A stretch of 64,000 nt of DNA from Gossypium raimondii (taxonomy: Eukaryota; Streptophyta; Magnoliopsida; Malvales; Malvaceae): contig NC_068567.1 in assembly GCF_025698545.1 (NCBI RefSeq), forward strand, positions 61,082,705 to 61,146,704. Direction: 5' to 3'. Within the stretch, counting starts at the first letter, position 1, and each line of letters opens with the position of its first letter. This document shows, one piece after another, positions 46,872 to 56,126 of the stretch. A program made the translations under genes and the position numbers. The notes below the pieces were generated by a model. That model was not told where the DNA came from and did not search any database. It was given only the letters and a program-made list of their open reading frames with translations.

Positions 46872-48065
46872 TAATTATTTTGTAAAAATGTTTAAAATTC
46901 TTTTATATGATATTGTAAAAACAATATGTAGCTAATTTTATAACTTTAGTAGCAAAAGTTAATTATAATTTCATGGTTTAAATATGTCAGCTTATCGATG
47001 TTTTTGAAATTGAAAATTTAATTCTCGTACTTTAATTTTGAGACATTGAGTCCTTGTACATTTATTGATTTAAAATATGATCTCTGAGCTAAACTCCATC
47101 CATTTTGTGGTTAGTCTCTAATGTGGCAATTATAGAGAAAAGGCAAAATAATTTTATAATCCTCAACATTTACAGTTTTGTCAATTTGACATTTACACCT
47201 AAAAATACATAAAAATAAAAAAATGTTTTTAAATAAAAATAAGAAATTATACATTTTTAAGAAAAAATAAAAATAAAAGCTCTCTAAAATTCAAAAACAA
47301 AAATTTGAAAACCATTACTACATTTGGGAATCGTGATTCAAAAAGAATGACTTATGCCTGCTAAACCCACGAAAAGGAAATCTCTATTTTTATCTTCCGA
47401 GTTTTTGTGCTTGTATTGTTTGCTTTCATTTACTTCCCCAAGGGATGAACATTGTCGAGTTTTTATCCAATATATATTGGATTTGGCTCAATCATAGTTG
47501 TGTTAGCTAAGCAGATGAGATGATGCTGAGACGTGATTTTCTTTTCTTTTCTTTTTTTATGTTTTTAAATTTGAATTTTAAATACTTTTCATAAAAAAAG
47601 GCAAATTTTTTTTTTAAATTGTATGTTTTTTAATTTTTAGAATTTTTTGGAAATATGATTTTTTTTAATTTTAGATTTTTATGCACTTATAAAAGTAAGG
47701 GTCAAATTTACAAAAACTGTAAATATCAAGGGCTATAAAATTATGTTACCTTTTTCTATAAATGCCTACGTCAACAAGTAACAAAAATTGGATGGAAATG
47801 AGCTCGAGAACCAAGATTGTTAAATCAAAAAGGTATAAGGAATCAATGCTTCAAAATTAAATTACAGAGGTTAATTTCAAAAGAGTACAATAACCCTCAC
47901 ATATTTAAACCTAATTTCACCCATTTAAAACATAATTTTTTAAAAGTGTGACATATGTGTCATTGGGTATAATAAAAAATAAAACTTTAATATATCAAAA
48001 ATAAGACACTTTTTTTTTACATTTTCAATCATAATTAAATAAATAATTAAAAATATTATTTTGTT

Positions 48066-48121
48066 GATTGAGTCTTAGTTCGATTAGCATCGGCATTATT
48101 GTCCGTGCAGGAAAATATGGG
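48066..48121 (+). mobile_element. SINE fragment, family A
   Basis: 'gagtcttagttcgattagcat' followed by 'ggcattattgtcc' and 'tatgggt', the A-box half of the SINE seen at 13308-13450. The 3' part is lost. Confidence 0.5.
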
Positions 48122-49249
48122 TATATAAATAAATTTTGTATTTTTATAATATTTTTAGTTGGTATATAAATAATTATTTTAAATTTTTTAAATATATAAT
48201 ATTATATTTTTAAATTTGTTGAGTTTATGTTTACATATAAGATTAATATCTAAAACAATTTTACGAACTTATTAAGGTAGTGAAAGAACTTTGTCTTTGT
48301 TTAGTAATTTAACCCATTTTGATTTTTGTTGATATACAGTAGTGACAACAATGATTGAAAATAGTTGCCTTTGTGGACAGAGAGCCATAAGAAAACTTGG
48401 ATGAACAACGAGAGAAAGGTGATGAAGGGTAGGAAGAACATGGAAGTGTGATCCTTTGGTCTCGAGGGTTTTATGTAGGATGTCGTCGATCCTTTCCAAA
48501 GTGTCACATGTTGCTTTCTTATTGGTTTCACATTGCTTATAGTTCAGCTAGCCATAGGCATCTTCTTCGCTTAGTTGTGGGTTTTCATATCAGAGCAACG
48601 AGTAAATGCAATATACAAGTGACAAATGTTTCATCTCCACTAGAGGTGCACCGACCCTACAGCATATGTTCACCTTGTATTGGGCCTCATGTGCTCATTT
48701 GTATCCATAGTTTTGTTGGTCACTTCATGATATCACCAGATTGTAGGATAAGGTTAAAAAAGAGAGCTCATGAGGTATAGGTACAGCCAATGTTTTTTAC
48801 ATTGAATTGGAAATCGGTTAAGTAATTGATTTGATCGGTTAAATTAAAAAATTTAAAAAAATTAGTTCGGCTGGTTTAATTAGTTTTTATAGTTAATTTC
48901 GTTGATTCATATTGGTTCTTAATCTAATTGATTTAAAGTCCTCCGGATCACAATCCGATCAATTCCTAATCTAATCCAACCGACCAACCAATTATATCCA
49001 ATTCAAACATCCTTGAATATAACTGATGCGTTTCAAATATACTTAAATACAATTTCAATTTTAGTAGAAACTGAATGGTACTTCCCGATAAAGAAAAACA
49101 CGGAAAGTAAAACACTATTCATTACTTTCAAGGAAATATTCCAAAACTAGAAAACAAAACCACAGTTTAATTTTATTTTTAGGCTTAGTTCACGATTTAA
49201 ATTTTTTTTAAATAATTTTATTATAAGTTATTATCATATTTGTTTTCTT

Positions 49250-49380
49250 TAACACAATACTTAGAACTACCTTTAGCCCTTTCTCAACTCATTAATAGGA
49301 GGATAATGTGCTTAAGCGCATTCAAACTCACGTCTTTTGCATTGACAACAATTTCCATACCAATCCGGCTAAGAATTAGT
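49250..49380 (-). mobile_element. tRNA-derived SINE, family A
   Basis: Minus strand: 'ttagccggattggtatgg', 'gacgtgagtttgaatgcgc', 'ttatcctcctattaatgag', matching the order of the plus-strand copy, with A-box and B-box like parts. Confidence 0.55.
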
Positions 49381-50349
49381 CTTTAACGAATAAAAAAATG
49401 CCATGTGGCATTCCTTCTTCGTTTTGACCGAAAAATAAAAAATAAAAGTAAATATTTGTTTGAACTCTCTTTCTCCAAGTGTTTTCTTTCATCTCTTTCT
49501 ACTCGATCAAACTCCTCACCCTCCATAAATATTCTCCCCTTCTTGCATCTTCTTCACGGCAACACCATCCCCATCCTAGTGTCATGGGGCTAGACCTTTC
49601 GTCTTGCAATCCGTGCGGCCTTAGGCGATCCGTTCGTCCAAACTCGCCCAAGTCAGCCTTAACTCAAGTGAGGATTGTTTTAGAACTCCTCCAAGGCACC
49701 AAATTGAAGAGCGGAAGCGATTTATGCCAAAAGAAGAACAACAAAGAACAACAGAAAGAACGCTCGCAAAGTGTTTGAGTAAATGCTCTCTATTTCTCTT
49801 ATTCACAAAGAATAATGAGACAATAAATGGAGTGAGTACAACTAAGGGGGAGGCTCTCTATTTATAGTTGAGCTCCCCCAAAACTGACGGTTAAGATACA
49901 TTTACATCGACGGATGAGATTAACCATATCCCTTAATTTTAGGGATTTACAAGATATGCATTATCAAATCTAATCTAATCTTTACAAGATATGATTCCCT
50001 CTATCTTCTAAGATTAGTTACCATATTAGCCTAAGTTGCCATCTCTTCATTATCGGGCCAACCAGGCTTCAATCTGACAGGCTTGTCCAATAGCTCTTCG
50101 AATCGGGACAGTTCTTGTGGGCCAAATGATCCTCATCTGAGCAATAGACCTCCATTGGATGCATTTGGTGTGATGGTCACGGGCTTTAAACTGCGGCCTG
50201 TGACACTAGCGCACTCTCTCCAAGCTCCATTATAGAGGCCCTTCTTCACTACAACACCATTGCACTCCCCAAGCCCCATTTCAACTTCTGTAAAATATCT
50301 TAAAGAATTGGGAAACATGAAAGAGAAGAGAAGAATGAAATAGTGGCTT

Positions 50350-50957
50350 CACTACAGCAAAACAAGTTTTTAGCGATGTTTATAGCGGCGCTTGAACGAA
50401 AAACGACGCAAAAGTTATACATTAGTGGCACTAGCACGAAAACACCGCAAAAGGTTAGAGCTATAGCGGCGTTTATGACAAAAACGCCGCAAAAAGGTAA
50501 AGCATTAGAGGCGCTTCTTGAAAAATGCCGTTATAGATCGAGCATTAGCGGTGCTTTTCGAAAAATGCCACAAAAAACTTGAGCAAAACGAGGTTGTTTG
50601 TTGTTGAGCTTTACTGGCATTAGCGACGCTTTTTAAAAAATGCCACAATAGATCGAGCATTAGTGGCGCTATTTGAAAAACACCACTTTAGATTGAGCAT
50701 TAGCGACGCTTTTCAGAAAACGCTGCAAAAAATTTGAGCAGCATTAGCGGCGCTTTTTAAAAATGCCACAATAGATCGAGTATTAGTGGTGCTATGTGAA
50801 AAACGCCACTATAGATCGAGCATTAGCGGCGCATTTCGGAAAACGCTACAAAAAATTTGAAGGACTTTTAATAACATTAGCGGCGCTTTTTTAAGAAACG
50901 CCACAATAGATCAAGCATTAGCAGCACTATTTGAAAAACACCGCTATAGATTGAGCA
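50350..50957 (+). mobile_element. CACTA (En/Spm) transposon end with subterminal repeats
   Basis: Begins CACTACAGCAAAAC, the typical plant CACTA terminus. Directly inward, about 15 short motifs of the type 'tagcggcgcttttt' and 'aaaacgccgc' alternate in both orientations, spaced by 'atagatcgagcat'. Such arrays are the transposase-binding subterminal regions of CACTA elements. No matching opposite end (reverse CACTA) and no transposase is seen, so it is a truncated or solo end. Confidence 0.7.
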
Positions 50958-51268
50958 AAACAAGGAACTCCACCACTCAAAGCAAAGTAAAAACCAACCA
51001 ATCGGCTACTTTCATTCTTAGCAAACTCATGCACCAACCTTGGCTACCATAGCAAAGGGTTATTGACCTTTATTATAGAAAGTGGATGCCTCGACCAGAA
51101 AAATTCTTTTTTCTTCTTTTTTATATTCATCATTACATACATATGATATTATAAGTGTGGGAAGAGTTGGCACTTGGCACTGTCCATTTGACCCAAAAAA
51201 TGCAAAGACAGTGAGGGACGAAAGCTAAAGCCTTTTCTCCTTTTTCATCTGGTGAAGAATTAGATCCA
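50958..51268. other. spacer between CACTA end and cytochrome b5 remnant
   Basis: No repeat motif or gene recognised. The last about 70 bases may derive from the 5' UTR of the cytochrome b5 transcript. Confidence 0.3.
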
Positions 51269-51445
51269 AAGGTGCACACTTTCAACCCCAACAAAACCAA
51301 AGATTGTTGGCTGATTATCTTTGGGAAGGTTTATGATGTAACTCCATTCATGGATATTGATCATCCTGAAGGTGGTGAAGTTTTGCTTTCAGCAACCGGG
51401 AAGGATGTCACAAATGATTTCGAAGATATGGGTCACAGCGACTGA
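51269..51445 (+). pseudogene. cytochrome b5 retropseudogene fragment
   Basis: One frame reads '[19 protein letters not shown]', '[19 protein letters not shown]' and '[20 protein letters not shown]', then a stop. Plant cytochrome b5 has the same order with an HPGG heme-binding motif (here altered to HPEGG by small indels) and the second heme His in GHS. Relative to the family a few residues are missing after HTF, the frame breaks after GHSD, and the whole C-terminal half with the membrane anchor is absent. No intron interrupts the remnant, which suits a retroposed copy. Confidence 0.8.
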
Positions 51446-51518
51446 GAGCTCCAAGAATGAGGTTGAAGCTGGAAAGGGGTTTGTGAGCTGGTCAGAGTAG
51501 GTTGATGGTGGTGATGGC

Positions 51519-52121
51519 TAGGGGTGTGCAAAATTCGGGTAAAATCGAAAAATTGGTTAACAGATCAATTGATTAATCGGTCGATTAACCGAATTTTTTC
51601 ACCGGGTCGGTTAATTATTTTTGATTTTTCGGTTAACGGTTAATTCGGTTCGAAACCGGTCATTAATCAATTTTTTGATTAACCAAAAAATTAATAAAAA
51701 TTATAATATATAAATAGGCCCACTATTCACCTAAACCCAATCTAAACCCAAGTATTCAACCCAACCCAACCCAATCATAAAATTAAATTACAAATAATTT
51801 AATAAATAAAAATAAAATTTTAAAACTAAGACTAAAACTAAAGTCTAAAAGTCTAAAAATAATTTAATTATGTAGTGATTCAATTTGGTTAATTTGGTTA
51901 ATTCGGGTAATTCGGTTAATTTTTAACCAAAAATAAAAAAACTTATAATTTTCGGTTAATTCGGTTAACCGACCGAATTAATCGAAAAAATTTCGGTTCG
52001 GTTAATTTTTTTGAAAAAAATTTCGGTTCAGTTAACAGTTAAAGATTTTAAAATTTCGGTTAATTCGGTTAATGTTATTTCGGGTCGGTTAACCGGTTGG
52101 TTAACCGAATGAACACCCCTA
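51519..52121. mobile_element. hAT-like MITE, 603 bp, with perfect 8-bp target duplication
   Basis: Ends TAGGGGTGTGCA and TGAACACCCCTA are near-perfect inverted complements. GTGATGGC lies directly outside both ends (51511-51518 and 52122-52129). The 8-bp duplication and TAGGG-type terminus indicate the hAT superfamily. Inside, 'ttcggttaattcggttaa' and complements repeat many times. No transposase ORF. It lies about 70 bases downstream of the cytochrome b5 remnant. Confidence 0.88.
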
Positions 52122-52129
52122 GTGATGGC

Positions 52130-52851
52130 ACGTGAGAAGAAGGGAAATAACATGAAAAAGAGGGGGAAAGAGATAGACAGGTGCCCTTCTCTAATTGGTG
52201 AAAGTTTAGGTACCCTATACTTGAATTAAGCCTTATTTTTACTACAATTTGATCCTCTTAGTATTTTTTTTAACAAAACATTGCTTCGGCTGAACCATTT
52301 AGTACATGTAATTAATTTGATTAATTTTAGTCCTTGTATTTTTATAATTTATCAATTTAGACACTATACTTTTTGAAATTTAAAATTTTAATTCTGACCC
52401 AAATAACAGTGGTTAAGTTTGTTTGGTTAAATTCAATTACAAGTCATGCACTATGCGTAGAGTTGTAGCTTTAATCCATATTCTTCAATTGGTTCATTCT
52501 AAATCCTATTCTTTTCAAAATTTGAAATTTTAATCTTAATGCAAACGACAATCTTTAATCCATTAACTGAATTTTTAGTGAGTAATATGTGGAAATAATA
52601 AGATAGCATATCATTACACGTGTGATAATATGTTTGTCGTAACATATTTTGAAATAGCAGAGCTTAACTAAAAGAATTTTAACAATTATCGTTTGGTGAT
52701 GATTGAAATTTTAAATTTCAAAAGTACAAGGATTAAAAATACCAAATTAAAGAATAAGAACTAAATCCATTACTTTCATAAAGAACAGGGACTAGTAGCA
52801 GAATTTAACCTAATAATGAAAGTCATAAATGAATATTCGTTTGCAGTAAAA
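52130..52851. other. spacer, diverged inverted-repeat DNA
   Basis: Pairs of phrases such as 'gtaccctatacttgaatt' and 'acagggactagtagcag' suggest a decayed foldback element between about 52190 and 52810. No coding region seen. Confidence 0.35.
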
Positions 52852-53217
52852 TTATTGAAGAACAGCCCATATATCTTCACCCATCAATCTAATTTTCCTC
52901 TTCACTTCAATTTTCAACTTCGCCGACGCCGTCAAATCACCGCCGCCGTCGTCCATTGGTTTCCGATGAAGAAACACCGTATCACCAGCTCTCACATCTT
53001 TACCGCTCAGAAACCGAAGCCAACCAACGGAAACAATGCCCTCACTTGGCTGAACAAAGCAAGGGAAGTCCCAAGCTTTTCCGGTCCCATCAACGGCGGT
53101 GACGTTGAAAAAAGGATCACCTTCGAACGGCACCGGAAAGGTACCAAAAGAATCAGTGGGCATCAGTAAGCTCTTCTCGATGTCGCTTTTGGTTAACTGC
53201 TTTGAAATCATCGACAT
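52852..53217 (-). CDS. small single-B3-domain protein (tandem copy 1)
   Basis: Single exon, 121 residues from the start MSMISK. The frame is open further up to 53262, but the paralogue at 55625-55987 starts at this Met, so it was preferred. B3 domain: 'ISKQLTKSDIEKSLLMPTD' at the start, 'GKAWDFPCFV' in the middle and 'GWLRFLSGKDVRAGDTVFLHR' at the end, then 'KIEVKRKIRLMGEDIWAVL'. Proteins of this layout are short plant B3 factors that bind DNA; targets unknown. Roughly four fifths identical by eye to the next B3 gene. Function inferred only from the domain. Confidence 0.85.
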   Translation of the reverse strand: MSMISKQLTKSDIEKSLLMPTDSFGTFPVPFEGDPFFNVTAVDGTGKAWDFPCFVQPSEGIVSVGWLRFLSGKDVRAGDTVFLHRKPMDDGGGDLTASAKLKIEVKRKIRLMGEDIWAVLQ

Positions 53218-53347
53218 TTTCATATGCTGCAAATTGCAACTCTTTGGGATTTTACGAATCAAGAAAAGTTTCTGAACTTTTTTACAGCTGCTGTGTTGAA
53301 TCGATTTGCTTAAGTTGCTCTTTTCTCAGTTTTCAGCAGTTGGGTCG

Positions 53348-53359
53348 ATTGTTATATAC

Positions 53360-53394
<35 letters not shown>

Positions 53395-53396
53395 TG
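53348..53396 (-). promoter_or_regulatory. TATA and CT-repeat core promoter of B3 copy 1
   Basis: On the minus strand a (CT)n run is followed by (TA)n and TATATAAC, ending about 130 bases before the start. The paralogue has the same order (CT run, then TATATATAA) at about 56107-56126, so it is probably the shared promoter. Confidence 0.5.
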
Positions 53397-55624
53397 AAGA
53401 AGCGCGTTCATTTGACAGTTTCGTACATTGAACTGAGTCAAATGAAGTATTGGTTAAATTTCGGTTTTAATCCCTTTACTATGTTTAAATCTGGTATTTA
53501 ATCTCTTTATTTTAATTCGGTTCTATACTTTTTAACATTTCATTAGTTAGTTTAACGTGGTTAAATATTTTATCATAGAGGTCCTTGTATTAGGATTTGG
53601 ATTGTTTTTTCATCTTCTAAAAAAGTAGACAAATTAGTCTCAGTTAAATCAAAGAGCAAACAAGTCCTCCTGTTAAAAATTCTATTCATTTGTACCGTTA
53701 AAAACTAGTTTATGTATGTCAGCATGAGGTACATATGGCACGCCATGTGTAACTTTTCGGTTATTCCATCAACCACATCAATTTTTAATAGTAGAAATAG
53801 ATGGAATTTTTAATAAAAAGGACTAAATTGCTGTTTTTTTAATAGAGGGACAAAATGCAATCTATCTCTTAATACAGAAGCCTCCATGATATTTTTACAA
53901 TTTTTCGAACCAAAAGCTCCCATTCCAACACCAAAATTGGATTTTGATCTATGATATTATCAAATTATCAAATTATGCTGAATTAAAACATGGAGATACC
54001 AAATCTCAAACTTTTAACATGGTAGAGGGTCCAAAATTAAAATTTGACCAAATGAAATTTCAATGGCGATTCCAAGAAATTAGAGAACATTTGTATATAA
54101 TACTAGAATCAACCAGACAGAAACCCCATTTATTTTACTTAGGTGAGCTCTTAATTTTGGTAGTCTTTCAATTAAGTATTGGTTGGTCAAAGACTCAAAT
54201 CAAAAGGGTTTTTTTAATATTTTCCCATACCGTACGCCTTTTGATTTTCTTTTTCTCGAGAACCAAACAGAAGATCGATTTTAATTCTAATCGATCATAT
54301 ATATATATATTATTTATAATTGCACTTTAATTATACTCGTAATTAGATGATACTCTCTTTCATTATACGAGGGAAAAGAACGTGTAAATCTGTTAATTAC
54401 TATTTAAATTTAAAATTTAAATTTGAAATGATCCGAAATAATCGAAACCCTAAATGATTCGGATAAATAACTCAACTTCTTGCTCTAAGGTTTTTTTAAC
54501 ACTTAATGATCTATTTTATAATTTTTTCTTTGATTAATTTTAAGAATATCCTTAAAAATAGAAAAGGAAAAAAATAAAGGTATTAGATTTGACCACATCC
54601 GTTAATTAAAATTATTTATTTTAAATTTATTCAATAATAAATATAAGTGGAGTGGTAATGGATTTGTATTTTAATATTATTGAGCACAGGGCGGACTATA
54701 ATGGAGGCCAAAGCCCTCAAATATTTTTGAAAATTTTTAATTTTCATTTGAAATTTTGAAAATTTTAATTTAACCCTCTAATATTTTTGAAATTTTTTCA
54801 TTAATCTTGCAAAATGTTTGAAAAATTAATTAGATCCCTAGTTTTTTTTAAATCTTATTAAACTCCTAAAATTTTAAAAACTTCCCTAAACTTAGTCCCC
54901 AGATTCATCGTTGATGTTCTATCTTTGTATTTGTAATTTGTGATTATTTTATTTAAAAAGATATAAAAGTATAAAAGATAAAAGTGAATATTAATTATAA
55001 CTTAAAAGAATGAATACTTTTATAATTTCAACCTAATAAAGGAGAAATTATTTTATGGGCTTTTCCCATCACATCATTCATGGCCTCTTTCCAATTATAT
55101 AATGACATTTCAACAACTTTTTCTATGTCATTGACACATGATTTTGGTAATTTTTTAACCTAGAATCTCAAACTTTGAACCCAAAACACTAAATATTGAA
55201 CTCAAATATTGAACTCTAAACCCCAAACCCTAAACATCAAACCTAAACCCTAAATCTCAAACTCCGAATCTTGAATCTTGAACAGGTTTGGGGTTCATGA
55301 ATCGGGTTGAGAGTTTGAGGTCTGAGTTCGAGGTTTAGGGTAAAAAATTACGAAAATTCTGTGCCAATTGTATAGAAAAGAATACCATAAATAATGTGGC
55401 GGGAAGGGTCCATCAAATAATTTCTCCTAACTTAGCCGAGGGTTTAAATAATAAAATTAGATGAAATAAGTATATAATTATTAAATAAGAAACATCAATT
55501 ACAAACAAATCCACCCTTGTATTTTCTATTTCTTTCAACAAATTTAAGTAATGCTCCCACAAATCATCTAAAATAGAATTATATATCATAAAAGAATATT
55601 AAAAGTTAAATTTCATGAAAATAA
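53397..55624. other. spacer between the two small B3 genes
   Basis: Holds a family-1 MITE (53573-53898) and, at about 54160-54275, a block duplicated at about 56640-56735 that belongs to the B3 gene duplication. The remainder is AT-rich; 'aaaccctaaa' phrases cluster at about 55190-55340. No gene supported. Confidence 0.45.
53573..53898. mobile_element. palindromic MITE, family 1, degraded copy
   Basis: Right end 'agcctccatgatatttttac' and inner phrases 'aatcaaagagcaaac' and 'gaggtacatatggcacgcc' match the reference. Present only on the copy 1 side of the B3 duplication. Confidence 0.6.
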
Positions 55625-55987
55625 TTAAAGAACGACAGCCCATATGTCTTCCCCCATCAATCTAATTTTCCTCTTCACTTCAATTTTCACCTTCGCCGTC
55701 GAATCATCACCGTCGTCGCCGTCCATTGATTTCCGATGAAGAAACACCGTATCACCAACTCTCACATCTATACCGCTCAGAAACTGAAGCCAACCGACGG
55801 AAACAATGCCCTTACTTTGCTGAACAAAACACTGGAAATCCCAAGCTTTTCCGGCGCCGTCAACGGCTGTGACGTTGAAAAAACAACCTTCATCGAATTG
55901 GACCGGGAAGATACTGAAAGCATCAGTGGGTATCAATAAGCTCTTTTCAATATCGTTCTTCGTTAGCTGCTTTGAAATCATCGACAT
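55625..55987 (-). CDS. small single-B3-domain protein (tandem copy 2)
   Basis: Single exon, 120 residues. 'ISKQLTKNDIEKSLLIPTD', 'GKAWDFQCFVQ', 'GWLQFLSGIDVRVGDTVFLHR' and 'KIEVKRKIRLMGEDIWAVV' align with copy 1 along the full length. Differences are spread out, including an altered loop ('FDEGCFF' against 'FEGDPFF'), with no stop or frameshift, so both copies appear kept as genes. First ATG after a leader with a shared CT/TATA promoter layout. Confidence 0.85.
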   Translation of the reverse strand: MSMISKQLTKNDIEKSLLIPTDAFSIFPVQFDEGCFFNVTAVDGAGKAWDFQCFVQQSKGIVSVGWLQFLSGIDVRVGDTVFLHRKSMDGDDGDDSTAKVKIEVKRKIRLMGEDIWAVVL

Positions 55988-56106
55988 TGTTGTACACTGA
56001 ACACTGCAAAAATCTTGGGATTGTTAATAAAAGTGAAAGCTTTTGAATTTCACCTTCGCTGTGTTGAATCGATTGTTTCAAGTTATTTTTTCTCAGTCTC
56101 ATCTTT

Positions 56107-56126
56107 TATATATAGAGAGAGAGAGA
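56107..56126 (-). promoter_or_regulatory. TATA and CT-repeat core promoter of B3 copy 2
   Basis: On the minus strand 'tctctctctctatatataaaag' (given as overlapping parts), about 125 bases before the ATG. Order conserved with copy 1. Confidence 0.5.

Larger units (their letters stand above)
46872..50349. other. intergenic, repeat-rich, no supported gene
   Basis: About 46998-47880 is a diverged inverted repeat ('gaggttaatttc' type ends, 'gtaacaaaaattggatgg' against 'ccatccattttgtgg'). SINE copies lie at 48066-48121 and 49250-49380. About 48780-49020 resembles a dispersed repeat also seen near 23195-23520. The ORFs at 48272-48780 and 49405-49806 match nothing I know. Confidence 0.4.

Noticed and set aside
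48272-48780. Overlapping open frames on both strands
   Set aside because: No domain recognised, no splice-supported continuation, and in repeat-rich DNA.
49405-49806. Open frames of 62-99 codons
   Set aside because: No known motif. The sequence looks like dispersed repeat DNA and ends with no conserved context.
52816-53169. Plus-strand open frame of 117 codons
   Set aside because: Antisense shadow of the small B3 gene.
53944-54330. Plus-strand open frame of 128 codons
   Set aside because: Overlaps the upstream block shared by the two B3 copies, where the second copy does not keep the frame. No domain seen.
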